Positions 47,412 through 59,300 of a stretch of 64,000 bases of DNA are shown here, piece by piece. The stretch spans positions 10,136,750-10,200,749 of the forward strand of contig NC_049983.1 in assembly GCF_000003815.2 (NCBI RefSeq), written 5' to 3'. The notes below the pieces were generated by a model that searched no databases, was not told the origin of the DNA, and saw nothing but the letters and a program-made list of their open reading frames with translations. The first letter of the stretch is position 1. Every line of letters begins with the position of its first letter. This stretch comes from Branchiostoma floridae. Lineage: Eukaryota; Chordata; Leptocardii; Amphioxiformes; Branchiostomatidae. Position numbers and translations under genes: made by a program.

Positions 47412-48067
47412 CTGCATGCAAAGAGACAGAATAATCTTTGTGTACTATTCACAGCGTCACACCTGTCCCCGCGCGCCACAGACAGGTGGTCAGTTAACTC
47501 AATTTTGGAGGGTAACCAATCAGAGGAGTTATGCAAATGTACACGTATGCTAATGAGTGCAGGGGTATAAAAGGGAAAGATATTATCACAAAAAAGGCGC
47601 ACAGTTTGACTTTGGGGAGGAAGATAAAAAGGTGGTTGGCAGAAACAGGCGAAGATTAAAGTCGGGTCAATTAGGGACAGTAGGAAGGGTATGAGGGTGT
47701 TGAGATATAAAGAAGAAGGTATCTTTACCCTAAACACCCAACCATCCTCTCTAATTTCTTATGGCTTGGGAAAAGTACTCGCCTCGCTCTCTGCTCAGGG
47801 ATGGAGACTTTCCGCACTCCTTATCCCTCCATCACCTGTCTGGGACGCGGGGTATGGGTGTGGTGGTATGAATCTTCCACTATATCAATCTAACCATGGC
47901 ATAATTATAGTTGACCAGTGTTTGATGTCCAATTAAACTTAAGGTTAGCAAGGAGGTTGAAAACCTTCTTGAGGTTAGTTATTTACCCTGTTACAAAGAA
48001 AACCTTCCTGTGGATGCGGGTTTACCTGCAATGATGATTTCAGCCGTTTAACGGCGCTTTTCTTCCC
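46993..48067. repeat. Inverted pair of 56-bp segments
   Basis: 46993-47046 and 48012-48067 are reverse complements at roughly 85% (shared GGATGCGGGTTT, CCTGCAATGAT, GGCGCTTTTCTT), about 1 kb apart. They may mark the two ends of an element, or an inverted gene fragment. Confidence 0.65.
47516..47572 (+). promoter_or_regulatory. Promoter-like cluster: CCAAT, octamer and TATA
   Basis: CCAAT at 47516-47520, the POU octamer ATGCAAAT at 47531-47538 and TATAAAA at 47566-47572, in normal order and spacing for a plus-strand start near 47600. The GGGGTATAAAAGGG context is strong. No recognisable gene follows: the 81-codon frame from 47691 has no known motif. Confidence 0.45.
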
Positions 48068-48552
48068 AGCCTAAAGGATACACAAAACTTTCTTGTTCCT
48101 AGATCCTCATTCTTGCGACAAAAAGGCTTGTCCAAACAAGAAATACATCTTTATGTACAAAATTCGTCTTTGAATACAAAAGAAAAGAAAGACATATAAA
48201 AGAAATATTCTAATGAATAAAGACGCACTTACTCCCTGCAAATCAGAGTTGCTTGGAGTGTATTGACTCTCTCAAGAAAGATGCTAAAAATGCCCGCAAA
48301 CATCCGGCCAGCACAGTATCACACTGTGTACGACTTGAAGGACATGTTGCAATACCAACCAGTGTAGATAGGTGGCGCTGTGAGACCGCCTGTAAAGTCA
48401 TGTCCAAACTTTGTAATGTTTACACATTTATTCCAGCCATGTAACTTTCCTCTTACGCTACTTGTTTGTTCTAATTGTGTTTCATCTACAAATGAAAAGA
48501 AGTTACGAATGTGTGCTTTGTATGATCAGGAAGGTGGAAATCGGGTTCTTGG

Positions 48553-48606
48553 TCCCTTAGCATAAGGAGCTTTTATCAAGATTGATAAAAGCTTCTTGCT
48601 TAGCAA
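48553..48606. repeat. Hairpin with 11-bp perfect core arms
   Basis: AGCTTTTATCA (48568-48578) and TGATAAAAGCT (48583-48593) around a 4-base loop. Pairing continues imperfectly outward through CTTAGCATAAG and CTTGCTTAG. Confidence 0.8.
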
Positions 48607-48835
48607 GACAACTTTCCCAGCCAGAGAAGGCCAATTGCTTATCATGCTCTTTTGTTCTTCAATCAATCACAAACAATACTAAACCAACAGACTGTATACA
48701 TCAGAACTGCACTGCTTCCCAATGTTGTGCTTTGTGGCTTGGGTGGTAAGGGTTTACGATTATGACTTACAATTGTATTTTGGCCCAGGTTCTAATTGTC
48801 TACAAGAGAATAAAGGGGTTGCATTTCATTTGCTA

Positions 48836-48878
48836 ATCGACGTGCAGTCTGATAACAGTTATTAGACTGCACGTCGAT
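48836..48878. repeat. Near-perfect 43-bp palindrome
   Basis: ATCGACGTGCAGTCT, then its inverted match AGACTGCACGTCGAT. The inner GATAAC/GTTATT part also pairs with one mismatch, leaving almost no loop. Confidence 0.92.
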
Positions 48879-49270
48879 CATTAAACAGAAGGTCACTAGT
48901 CACAAACATGCGACTAAAATATATGATGCACAAAGTAAAGGTGTTTGTCTTTTGAATCCAGCTTAACTTAGAAATGTACCAGAAATATTTTACATGACAT
49001 TGTGTTGTTCTGGTTAGAGTCTGTTGGAGGCTCTGTCTGTTGTGTTTACTAGTATTGTCAAATAATATACTCCACGATCCAATGAAGCTATTCTAGCTTT
49101 GTGCAAATCACTTTCAAAGTAACATTTTCGTACTTCTAGCTCTGTATAGTCAATCAATTCAAATTGTTACAAATGGTATCTGTATTAATATTGTATCACA
49201 CAATCGATTGATATAAATCAGCTAAAATAGATTACTCTGTGTAAAAGTATTAGTGAAAGGGCGTTTTACT

Positions 49271-49877
49271 ATCCACAGCCAAATGTCAGTATTAGCGACG
49301 GAATGCCTGTGGATTTCACCCCTACATATTGATGGAATCCACAGCCAACCAAATGTCAATATTAGCGGCAGAATGCCCGTAGATTTCATCACTACATACA
49401 GATGAAGTCCACAACCAAATGTCAGTATTAGCGACAGAATGCCCGTGGATTTCATCACTACATAGTGATGAAGTCTACAGCCAAATGTCAGTATTAGCGG
49501 CAGAATGCCCGTGGATTTCATCACTACATACTGATGAAGTTCACAGCCAAATGTCAGTATTAGCGACGGAATGCCCGTGGATTTCATCACTACATATTGA
49601 TGAAGTCCACAGCTAAATGTCAGTATTAGCGACGGAATGCCCGTGGATTTCATCACTACATACTGATGAAGTCCACAGCCAAATGTCAGTATTAGCGACG
49701 GAATGCCCGTGGATTTCATCACTACATATTGATGAAGTCCACAGCCAAATGTCAGTATTAGCGGCGGAATGCCCGTGGATTTCATCACTACATATCGATG
49801 AAATCCACAGCTGTGGAGTTCATCATCCTTCTACCGATGAAATCCACAGCTGTGGAGTTCATCAATCCACGGTCCTT
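49271..49877. repeat. 66-bp minisatellite, about 8 copies, with palindromic end units
   Basis: The block AATGTCAGTATTAGCG recurs at about 49282, 49351, 49417, 49483, 49549, 49615, 49681 and 49747. Each unit holds the imperfect hairpin TGGATTTCATC...GATGAAGTCCA. Two 28-bp near-palindromes (49797-49824 and 49836-49863, GATGAAATCCACAG|CTGTGGAGTTCATC) close the array. The 66-bp unit is open on both strands because it is a multiple of three. Confidence 0.93.
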
Positions 49878-50872
49878 GGATATACCTCGATTGTAGCTTA
49901 GGCTTGAAGTTCTGGCCTAGCACACGTGGTATCATTGGAAAGCTCCCTTAGCAAGGAATAGAAAGGTGCAAACCGCAAAATCTTCGGATACTTCCTTCTC
50001 GAGATATTCTTACGGACCCTGTTTAGGCGCAACCGCTAGCTCCTTTCTTGAGACCCAGCCTGCCACGGCAGCGGGTAGGGTGATGACTTAATGTCGCGAT
50101 TGTAGCTTAGGCTTGAAGTTCCGGCTTGGCAGACTTGGTATCATTGGAAAGCTCTCTTAGTAAGGAATAGAAAGGTGCAAACCGAAAAAATCTTCGGATA
50201 CTTCCTTCTCGAGATATTCTTGAGTATACGGACCCTGTTTAGGCGCAACCGCTAGCTCCTTTCTTGAGACCCCGCCTGCCACGGCAGCGGGTAGGGTTAC
50301 GACTTAATGTCGCGATTGTAGCTTAGGCTTGAAGTTCCGGCCTGGCACACGTGTTATCATTGGAAAGCTCTCTTAGTAAGGAATAGAAAGGTGCAAGCTG
50401 CAAAATCTTCGGATACTTCCTTCTCGAGATATTCTTGAGTATATGGACCTTGTTTAGGCGCAACCGCTAGCTCCTTTCTTAAGACCCCGCCTGCCACGGC
50501 AGCGGGTAGGGTGATGACTTAATGTCGCGATTGTAGCTTAGGCTTGAAGTTCCGGTCTGGCACACGTGTTATCATTGGAAAGCTCCCTTAATAAGGAATA
50601 GAAAGATGCAAACCGCAAAATCTTCGGATACTTCCTTCTCGAGATATTCTTGAGTATATGGACCCTGTTTAGGCGCAACCTCTAGCTCCTTTCATTAGAC
50701 TCCGCCTGCCACGCCAGCGGGTAGGGTGATGACTTAATGTCGCGATTGTAGCTTAGGCTTGAAGTTCCGGCTTGGCACACTTGCTATCATTGGAAAGCTC
50801 CCTTAGTAAGGAATAGAAAGGTGCAAACCGCAAAATCTTCGGATACTTGCCTTCTCGAGATATGTACTTGAG

Positions 50873-51299
50873 NNNNNNNNNNNNNNNNNNNNNNNNNNNN
50901 NNNNNNNNNNNNNNNNNNNNNNNNNNNNNNNNNNNNNNNNNNNNNNNNNNNNNNNNNNNNNNNNNNNNNNNNNNNNNNNNNNNNNNNNNNNNNNNNNNNN
51001 NNNNNNNNNNNNNNNNNNNNNNNNNNNNNNNNNNNNNNNNNNNNNNNNNNNNNNNNNNNNNNNNNNNNNNNNNNNNNNNNNNNNNNNNNNNNNNNNNNNN
51101 NNNNNNNNNNNNNNNNNNNNNNNNNNNNNNNNNNNNNNNNNNNNNNNNNNNNNNNNNNNNNNNNNNNNNNNNNNNNNNNNNNNNNNNNNNNNNNNNNNNN
51201 NNNNNNNNNNNNNNNNNNNNNNNNNNNNNNNNNNNNNNNNNNNNNNNNNNNNNNNNNNNNNNNNNNNNNNNNNNNNNNNNNNNNNNNNNNNNNNNNNNN
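50873..51299. other. Assembly gap (427 N) in the satellite
   Basis: A run of N inside the 215-bp array. The spacing of the flanking markers (648 bp) fits three monomers within 3 bp. Confidence 0.97.
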
Positions 51300-54200
51300 G
51301 AGTATATGGACCTTGTTTAGGCGCAACCGCTAGCTCCTTTCTTGAGACCCCGCCTGCCACGGCAGCGGGTAGGGTGATGACTTAATGTCGCGATTGTAGC
51401 TTAGGCTTGAAGTTCCGGCCTGGCAGACTTGGTATCATTGGAAAGCCCTTTACTAAGGAATAGAAAGGTGCAAACTGCAAAATCTTCGGATACTTCCTTC
51501 TCGAGATATTCTTGAGTATACGGACCCTGTTTAGGCGCAACCGCTAGCTCCTTTCTTGAGACCCAGCCTGCCACGGCAGCGGGTAGGGTGATGACTTAAT
51601 GTCGCGATTGTAGCTTAGGCTTGAAGTTCCGGCTTGGCAGACTTGGTATCATTGGAAAGCTCCCTTAGTAAGGAATAGAAAGGTGCAAACCTCAAAATCT
51701 TCAGATACTTCCTTCTTGAGATATTCTTGAGTATACGGACCCTGTTTAGGCGCAACCGCTAGCTCCTTTACTTAGACTCCGGCTGGCACGGCAGCGGGTA
51801 GGGTGATGACTTAATGTCGCGATTGTAGCTTAGGCTTAAAGTTCCGGCCTGGCAGACTTGGTATCATTGGAAAGCTCCCTTAGTATGGAATAGAAAGGTG
51901 CAAACCGCAAAATCTTCGGATACTTCCTTCTCGAGATATTCTTGAGTATACGGACCCTGTTTAGGCGCAACCGCTAGCTCTTTTCTTGAGACCCCGCCTG
52001 CCACGGCAGCGGGTAGGGTGATGACTTAATGTCGCGATTGTAGCTTAGGCTTGAAGTTCCGGCCTGGCACACGTGGTATCATTGGAAAGCTCCCTTAATA
52101 AGGAATAGAAAGGTGCAAACCGCAAAATCTTCGGATACTTCCTTCTCGAGACATTCTTGAGTATATGGACCCTGTTTAGGCGCAACCTCAAACTCCTTTC
52201 ATTAGACTCCGCATGCCACGGCAGCGGGTAGGGTGATGACTTAATGTCGCGATTGTAGCTTAGGCTTGAAGTTCCGGCTTGGCAGACTTGGTATCATTGG
52301 AAAGCTCCCTTAGTAAGGAATAGAAAGGTGCAAACTGCAAAATCTTCGGATACTTCCTTCTCGAGATATTCTTGAGTATACGGACCCTGTTTAGGCGCAA
52401 CCGCTAGCTCCTTTCTAGAGACCCCGCCTGCCACGGCAGCGGGTAGGGTGATGACTTAATGTCGCGATTGTAGCTTAGGCTTGAAGTTCCGGCCTGGCAC
52501 ACGTGTTATCATTGGAAAGCTCCCTTAATAAGGAATAGAAAGGTGCAAACCGCAAAATCTTCGGATACTTCCTTCTCGAGATATTCTTGAGTATATGGAC
52601 CCTGTTTAGGCGCAACCTCTAGCTCCTTTCATTAGACTCCGCCTGCCACGGCAGCGGGTAGGGTGATGACTTAATGTCGCGATTGTAGCTTAGGCTTGAA
52701 GTTCCGGCTTGGCAGACTTGGTATCATTGGAAAGCTCCCTTAGTAAGGAATAGAAAGGTGCAAACCGCAAAATCTTCGGATACTTCCTTCTCGAGATATT
52801 CTTGAGTATACGGACCCTGTTTAGGCGCAACCGCTAGCTCCTTTCTTGAGACCCCGCCTGCCACGGCAGCGGGTAGGGTGATGACTTAATGTCGCGATTG
52901 TAGCTTAGGCTTGAAGTTCCGGCTTGGCAGACTTGGTATCATTGGAAAGCTCCCTTAGTAAGGAATAGAAAGGTGCAAACCGCAAAATCTTCGGATACTT
53001 CCTTCTCGAGATATTCTTGAGTATACGGACCCTGTTTAGGCGCAACCGCTAGCTCCTTTCTTGAGACCCCGCCTGTCACGGCAGCGGGTAGGGTTACGAC
53101 TTAATGTCGCGATTGTAGCTTAGGCTTGAAGTTCCGGCCTGGCACACGTGTTATCATTGGAAAGCTCCCTTAGTAAGGAATAGAAAGGTGCAAGCTGCAA
53201 AATCTTCGGATACTTCCTTCTCGAGATATTCTTGAGTATATGGACCTTGTTTAGGCGCAACCGCTAGATCCTTTCTTGAGACCCCGCCTGCCACGGCAGC
53301 GGGTAGGGTGATGACTTAATGTCGCGATTGTAGCTTAGGCTTGAAGTTCCGGCCTGGCACACGTGTTATCATTGGAAAGCTCCCTTAATAAGGAATAGAA
53401 AGGTGCAAACTGCAAAATATTCGGATACTTCCTTCTCGAGATATTCTTGAGTATATGGACCCTGTTTAGGCGCAACCGCTAGCTCCTTTCTTGAGACCCA
53501 GCCTGCCACGGCAGCGGGTAGGGTGGTGACTTAATGTCGCGATTGTAGCTTAGGCTTGAAGTTCCGGCTTGGCAGACTTGGTATCATTGGAAAGCTCCCT
53601 TAGTAAGGAACAGAAAGGTGCAAACTGCAAGATCTTCGGATACTTCCTTCTCGAGATATTCTTGAGTATACGGACCCTCTTTAGGCGCAGCCGCTAGCTC
53701 CTTTCTTGAGACCCCGCCTGCCACGGCAGCGGGTAGGGTTACGACTTAATGTCGCGATTGTAGCTTAGGCTTGAAGTTCCGGCCTGGCACACGTGTTATC
53801 AGTGAAAAGCTCCCTTAGTAAGGAATAGAAAGGTGCAAGCTGCAAAATCTTCGGATACTTCCTTCTCGAGATATTCTTGAGTATATGGACCCTGTTTAGG
53901 CGCAACCGCTAGCTCCTTTCTTGAGACCCCGCCTGCCACGGCAGCGGGTAGGGTAATGACTAAATGTCGCGATTGTAGCTTAGGCTTGAAGTTCCGGCCT
54001 GGCAGACTTGGTATCATTGGAAAGCCCTTTACTAAGGAATAGAAAGGTGCAAACTGCAAAATCTTCGGATACTTCCTTCTCGAGATATTCTTGAGTATAC
54101 GGACCCTGTTTAGGCACAACCGCTAGCTCCTTTTAGAGACCCCGCCTGCCACGGCAGCTGGTAGGGTGATGACTTAATGTCGCGATTGTAGCTTAGGCTT

Positions 54201-54542
54201 GAAGTTCCGGCTTGGCAGACTTGGTATCATTGGAAAGCTCCCTTAGTAAGGAATAGAAAGGTGCAAACCGCAAAATCTTCGGATACTTCCTTCTCGAGAC
54301 ATTCTTGAGTATATGGACCCTGTTTAGGCGCAACCTCAAACTCCTTTCATTAGACTCCGCCTGCCACGGCAGCGGGTAGGGTGATGACTTAATGTCGCGA
54401 TTGTAGCTTAGGCTTGAAGTTCCGGCTTGGCAGACTTGGTATCATTGGAAAGCTCCCTTAGTAAGGAATAGAAGGTGCAAACTGCAAATCTTCGGATACT
54501 TCCTTCTCGAGATATTCTTGAGTATACGGACCCTGTTTAGGC

Positions 54543-55030
54543 NNNNNNNNNNNNNNNNNNNNNNNNNNNNNNNNNNNNNNNNNNNNNNNNNNNNNNNNNN
54601 NNNNNNNNNNNNNNNNNNNNNNNNNNNNNNNNNNNNNNNNNNNNNNNNNNNNNNNNNNNNNNNNNNNNNNNNNNNNNNNNNNNNNNNNNNNNNNNNNNNN
54701 NNNNNNNNNNNNNNNNNNNNNNNNNNNNNNNNNNNNNNNNNNNNNNNNNNNNNNNNNNNNNNNNNNNNNNNNNNNNNNNNNNNNNNNNNNNNNNNNNNNN
54801 NNNNNNNNNNNNNNNNNNNNNNNNNNNNNNNNNNNNNNNNNNNNNNNNNNNNNNNNNNNNNNNNNNNNNNNNNNNNNNNNNNNNNNNNNNNNNNNNNNNN
54901 NNNNNNNNNNNNNNNNNNNNNNNNNNNNNNNNNNNNNNNNNNNNNNNNNNNNNNNNNNNNNNNNNNNNNNNNNNNNNNNNNNNNNNNNNNNNNNNNNNNN
55001 NNNNNNNNNNNNNNNNNNNNNNNNNNNNNN
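54543..55030. other. Assembly gap (488 N) in the satellite
   Basis: A run of N inside the array. Monomer phase is not kept exactly across it, so the size is an estimate. Confidence 0.97.
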
Positions 55031-56211
55031 CTTAATGTCGCGATTGTAGCTTAGGCTTGAAGTTCCGGCTTGGCAGACTTGGTATCATTGGAAAGCTCCC
55101 TTAGTAAGGAATAGAAAGGTGCAAACTGCAAAATCTTCGGATACTTCCTTCTCGAGATATTCTTGAGTATACGGACCCTGTTTAGGCGCAACCGCTAGCT
55201 CTTTTCTTGAGACCCCGCCTGCCACGGCAGCGGGTAGGGTGATGACTTAATGTCGTGATTGTAGCTTAGGCTTGAAGTTCCGGCTTGGCAGACTTGGTAT
55301 CATTGGAAAGCTCTCTTAGTAAGGAATAGAAAGGTGCAAACCGCAAAATCTTCGGATACTTCCTTCTCGAAATATTCTTGAGTATACGGACCCTATTTAG
55401 GCGCAACCGCTAGCTCCTTTCTTGAGACCCCGCCTGCCACGGCAGCGGGTAGGGTGATGACTTAATGTCGCGATTGTAGCTTAGGCTTGAAGTTCCGGCC
55501 TGGCACACGTGGTATCATTGGAAAGCTCCCTTAGTAAGGAATAGAAAGGTGCAAACCGCAAAATCTTCGGATACTTCCTTCTCGAGATATTCTTGAGTAT
55601 ACGGACCCTGTTTAGGCGCAACCGCTAGCTCTTTTCTTGAGACCCCGCCTGCCACGGCAGCGGGTAGGGTGATGACTTAATGTCGCGATTGTAGCTTAGG
55701 CTTGAAGTTCCGGCCTGGCACACGTGGTATCATTGGAAAGCTCCCTTAATAAGGAATAGAAAGGTGCAAACCGCAAAATCTTCGGATACTTCCTTCTCGA
55801 GACATTCTTGAGTATATGGACCCTGTTTAGGCGCAACCTCAAACTCCTTTCATTAGACTCCGCCTGCCACGGCAGCGGGTAGGGTGATGACTTAATGTCG
55901 CGATTGTAGCTTAGGCTTGAAGTTCCGGCTTGGCAGACTTGGTATCATTGGAAAGCTCCCTTAGTAAGGAATAGAAAGGTGCAAACCGCAAAATCTTCGG
56001 ATACTTCCTTCTCGAGATATTCTTGAGTATACGGACCCTGTTTAGGCGCAACCGCTAGCTCTTTTCTTGAGACCCCGCCTGCCACGGCAGCGGGTAGGGT
56101 GATGACTTAATGTCGCGATTGTAGCTTAGGCTTGAAGTTCCGGCTTGGCAGACTTGGTATCATTGGAAAGCTCCCTTAGTAAGGAATAGAAAGGTGCAAA
56201 CCGCAAAATCT

Positions 56212-56311
56212 NNNNNNNNNNNNNNNNNNNNNNNNNNNNNNNNNNNNNNNNNNNNNNNNNNNNNNNNNNNNNNNNNNNNNNNNNNNNNNNNNNNNNNNNN
56301 NNNNNNNNNNN
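56212..56311. other. Assembly gap (100 N) in the satellite
   Basis: A placeholder-size gap inside one monomer. The flanks would be nearly adjacent in a normal unit, so the true gap may be close to zero or a multiple of 215 bp. Confidence 0.97.
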
Positions 56312-59300
56312 GGATACTTCCTTCTCGAGATATTCTTGAGTATATGGACCCTGTTTAGGCACAACCGCTAGCTCCTTTTAGAGACCCCGCCTGCCACGGC
56401 AACGGGTAGGGTGATGACTTAATGTCGCGATTTGTAGCTTAGGCTTGAAGTTCCGGCTTGGCAGACATGGTATCATTGGAAAGCTCCCTTAGTAAGGAAT
56501 AGAAAGGTGCAAACCGCAAAATCTTCGGATACTTCCTTCTCGAGATATTCTTGAGTATATGGACCCTGTTTAGGCGCAACCTCTAGCTCCTTTCATTAGA
56601 CTCCGCCTGCCACGGCAGCGGGTAGGGTGATGACTTAATGTCGCGATTGTAGCTTAGGCTTGAAGTTCCGGCTTGGCAGACTTGGTATCATTGGAAAGCT
56701 CCCTTAGTAAGGAATAGAAAGGTGCAAACCGCAAAATCTTCGGATACTTCCTTCTCGAGATATTCTTGAGTATACGGACCCTGTTTAGGCGCAACCGCTA
56801 GCTCCTTTCTTGAGACCCCGCCTGCCACGGCAGCGGGTAAGGTGATGACTTAATGTCGCGATTGTAGCTTAGGCTTGAAGTTCCGGCCTGGCACACGTGT
56901 TATCATTGGAAAGCTCCCTTAATAAGGAATAGAAAGGTGCAAACCGCAAAATCTTCGGATACTTCCTTCTCGAGATATTCTTGAGTATATGGACCCTGTT
57001 TAGGCGCAACCTCTTGCGCACTTTCATTAGACTCCGACTGCCACGGCAGCTGGTAGGGTGATGACTTAATGTCGCGATTGTAGCTTAGGCTTGAAGTTCC
57101 GGCTTGGCAGACTTGGTATCATTGGAAAGCTCCCTTAGTAAGGAATAGAAAGGTGCAAACCGCAAAATCTTCGGATACTTCCTTCTCGAGATATTCTTGA
57201 GTATATGGACCCTGTTTAGGCGCAACCGCTAGCTCCTTTCTTGAGACCCCGCCTGCCACGGCAGCGGGTAGGGTGATGACTTAATGTCGCGATTGTAGCT
57301 TAGGCTTGAAGTTCCGGCCTGGCACACGTGTTATCATTGGAAAGCTCCCTTAATAAGGAATAGAAAGGTGCAAACCGCAAAATCTTCGGATACTTCCTTC
57401 TCGAGATATTCTTGAGTATACGGACCCTGTTTAGGCGCAACCTCTAGCTCCTTTCATTAGACTCCGCCTGCCACGGCAGCGGGTAGGGTGATGACTTAAT
57501 GTCGCGATTGTAGCTTAGGCTTGAAGTTCCGGCTTGGCAGACTTGGTATCATTGGAAAGCTCCCTTAGTAAGGAATAGAAAGGTGCAAACCGCAAAATAT
57601 TCGGATACTTCCTTCTCGAGATATTCTTGAGTATATGGACCCTGTTTAGGCGCAACCGCTAGCTCCTTTCTTGAGGCCCAGCCTGCCACGGCAGCGGGTA
57701 GGGTGATGACTTAATGTCGCGATTGTAGCTTAGGCTTGAAGTTCCGGCTTGGCAGACTTGGTATCATTGGAAAGCTCCCTTAGTAAGGAACAGAAAGGTG
57801 CAAACTGCAAAATCTTCGGATACTTCCTTCTCGAGATATTCTTGAGTATACGAACCCTGTTTAGGCGCAGCCGCTAGCTCCTTTCTTGAGACCCCGCCTG
57901 CCACGGCAGCGGGTAGGGTTACGACTTAATGTCGCGATTGTAGCTTAGGCTTGAAGATCCGGCCTGGCACACGTGTTATCAGTGAAAAGCTCCCTTAGTA
58001 AGGAATAGAAAGGTGCAAGCTGCAAAATCTTCGGATACTTCCTTCTCGAGATATTCTTGAGTATATGGACCTTGTTTAGGCGCAACCGCTAGCTCCTTTC
58101 TTGAGACCCCGCCTGCCACGGCAGCGGGTAGGGTGATGACTTAATGTCGCGATTGTAGCTTAGGCTTGAAGTTCCGGCCTGGCAGACTTGGTATCATTGG
58201 AAAGCCCTTTACTAAGGAATAGAAAGGTGCAAACTGCAAAATCTTCGGATACTTCCTTCTCGAGATATTCTTGAGTATACGGACCCTGTTTAGGCGCAAC
58301 CGCTAGCTCTTTTCTTGAGACCCCGCCTGCCACGGCAGCGGGTAGGGTGATGACTTAATGTCGCGATTGTAGCTTAGGCTTAAAGTTCCGGCCTGGCAGA
58401 CTTGGTATCATTGGAAAGCTCCCTTAGTATGGAATAGAAAGGTGCAAACCGCAAAATCTTCGGATACTTCCTTCTCGAGATATTCTTGAGTATACGGACC
58501 CTGTTTAGGCGCAACCGCTAGCTCTTTTCTTGAGACCCCGCCTGCCACGGCAGCGGGTAGGGTGATGACTTAATGTCGCGATTGTAGCTTAGGCTTGAAG
58601 TTCCGGCCTGGCACACGTGGTATCATTGGAAAGCTCCCTTAATAAGGAATAGAAAGGTGCAAACCGCAAAATCTTCGGATACTTCCTTCTCGAGACATTC
58701 TTGAGTATATGGACCCTGTTTAGGCGCAACCTCAAACTCCTTTCATTAGACTCCGCATGCCACGGCAGCGGGTAGGGTGATGACTTAATGTCGCGATTGT
58801 AGCTTAGGCTTGAAGTTCCGGCTTGGCAGACTTGGTATCATTGGAAAGCTCCCTTAGTAAGGAATAGAAAGGTGCAAACTGCAAAATCTTCGGATACTTC
58901 CTTCTCGAGATATTCTTGAGTATACGGACCCTGTTTAGGCGCAACCGCTAGCTCTTTTCTTGAGACCCCGCCTGCCACGGCAGCGGGTAGGGTGATGACT
59001 TAATGTCGCGATTGTAGCTTAGGCTTGAAGTTCCGGCTTGGCAGACTTGGTATCATTGGAAAGCTCCCTTAGTAAGGAATAGAAAGGTGCAAACCGCAAA
59101 ATCTTCGGATACTTCCTTCTCGAGATATTCTTGAGTATATGGACCCTGTTTAGGCGCAACCTCTAGCTCCTTTCATGAGACTCCGCCTGCCACGGCAGCG
59201 GGTAGGGTGATGACTTAATGTCGCGATTGTAGCTTAGGCTTGAAGTTCGGCCTGGCAGACTTGGTATCATTGGAAAGCTCCCTTAGTAAGGAACAGAAAG

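Larger units (their letters stand above)
47573..49260. other. No gene recognised; two hairpins
   Basis: Downstream of the promoter-like cluster. It holds the hairpins listed at 48553-48606 and 48836-48878, and otherwise AT-rich sequence. Confidence 0.5.

Noticed and set aside
47516-47936. Histone gene behind the octamer/TATA promoter
   Set aside because: The downstream frames do not resemble any histone and no histone 3' stem-loop was found.
49222-49901. Long repetitive open frames on both strands (22-residue units)
   Set aside because: A 66-bp unit without stops on either strand gives open frames automatically. There is no promoter, signal peptide or splice context to support a protein.
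50000-50100. CENP-B box in the 215-bp monomer
   Set aside because: The nearest candidate, CTTCGGATACTTCC, lacks the required A and CGGG positions of the CENP-B box.
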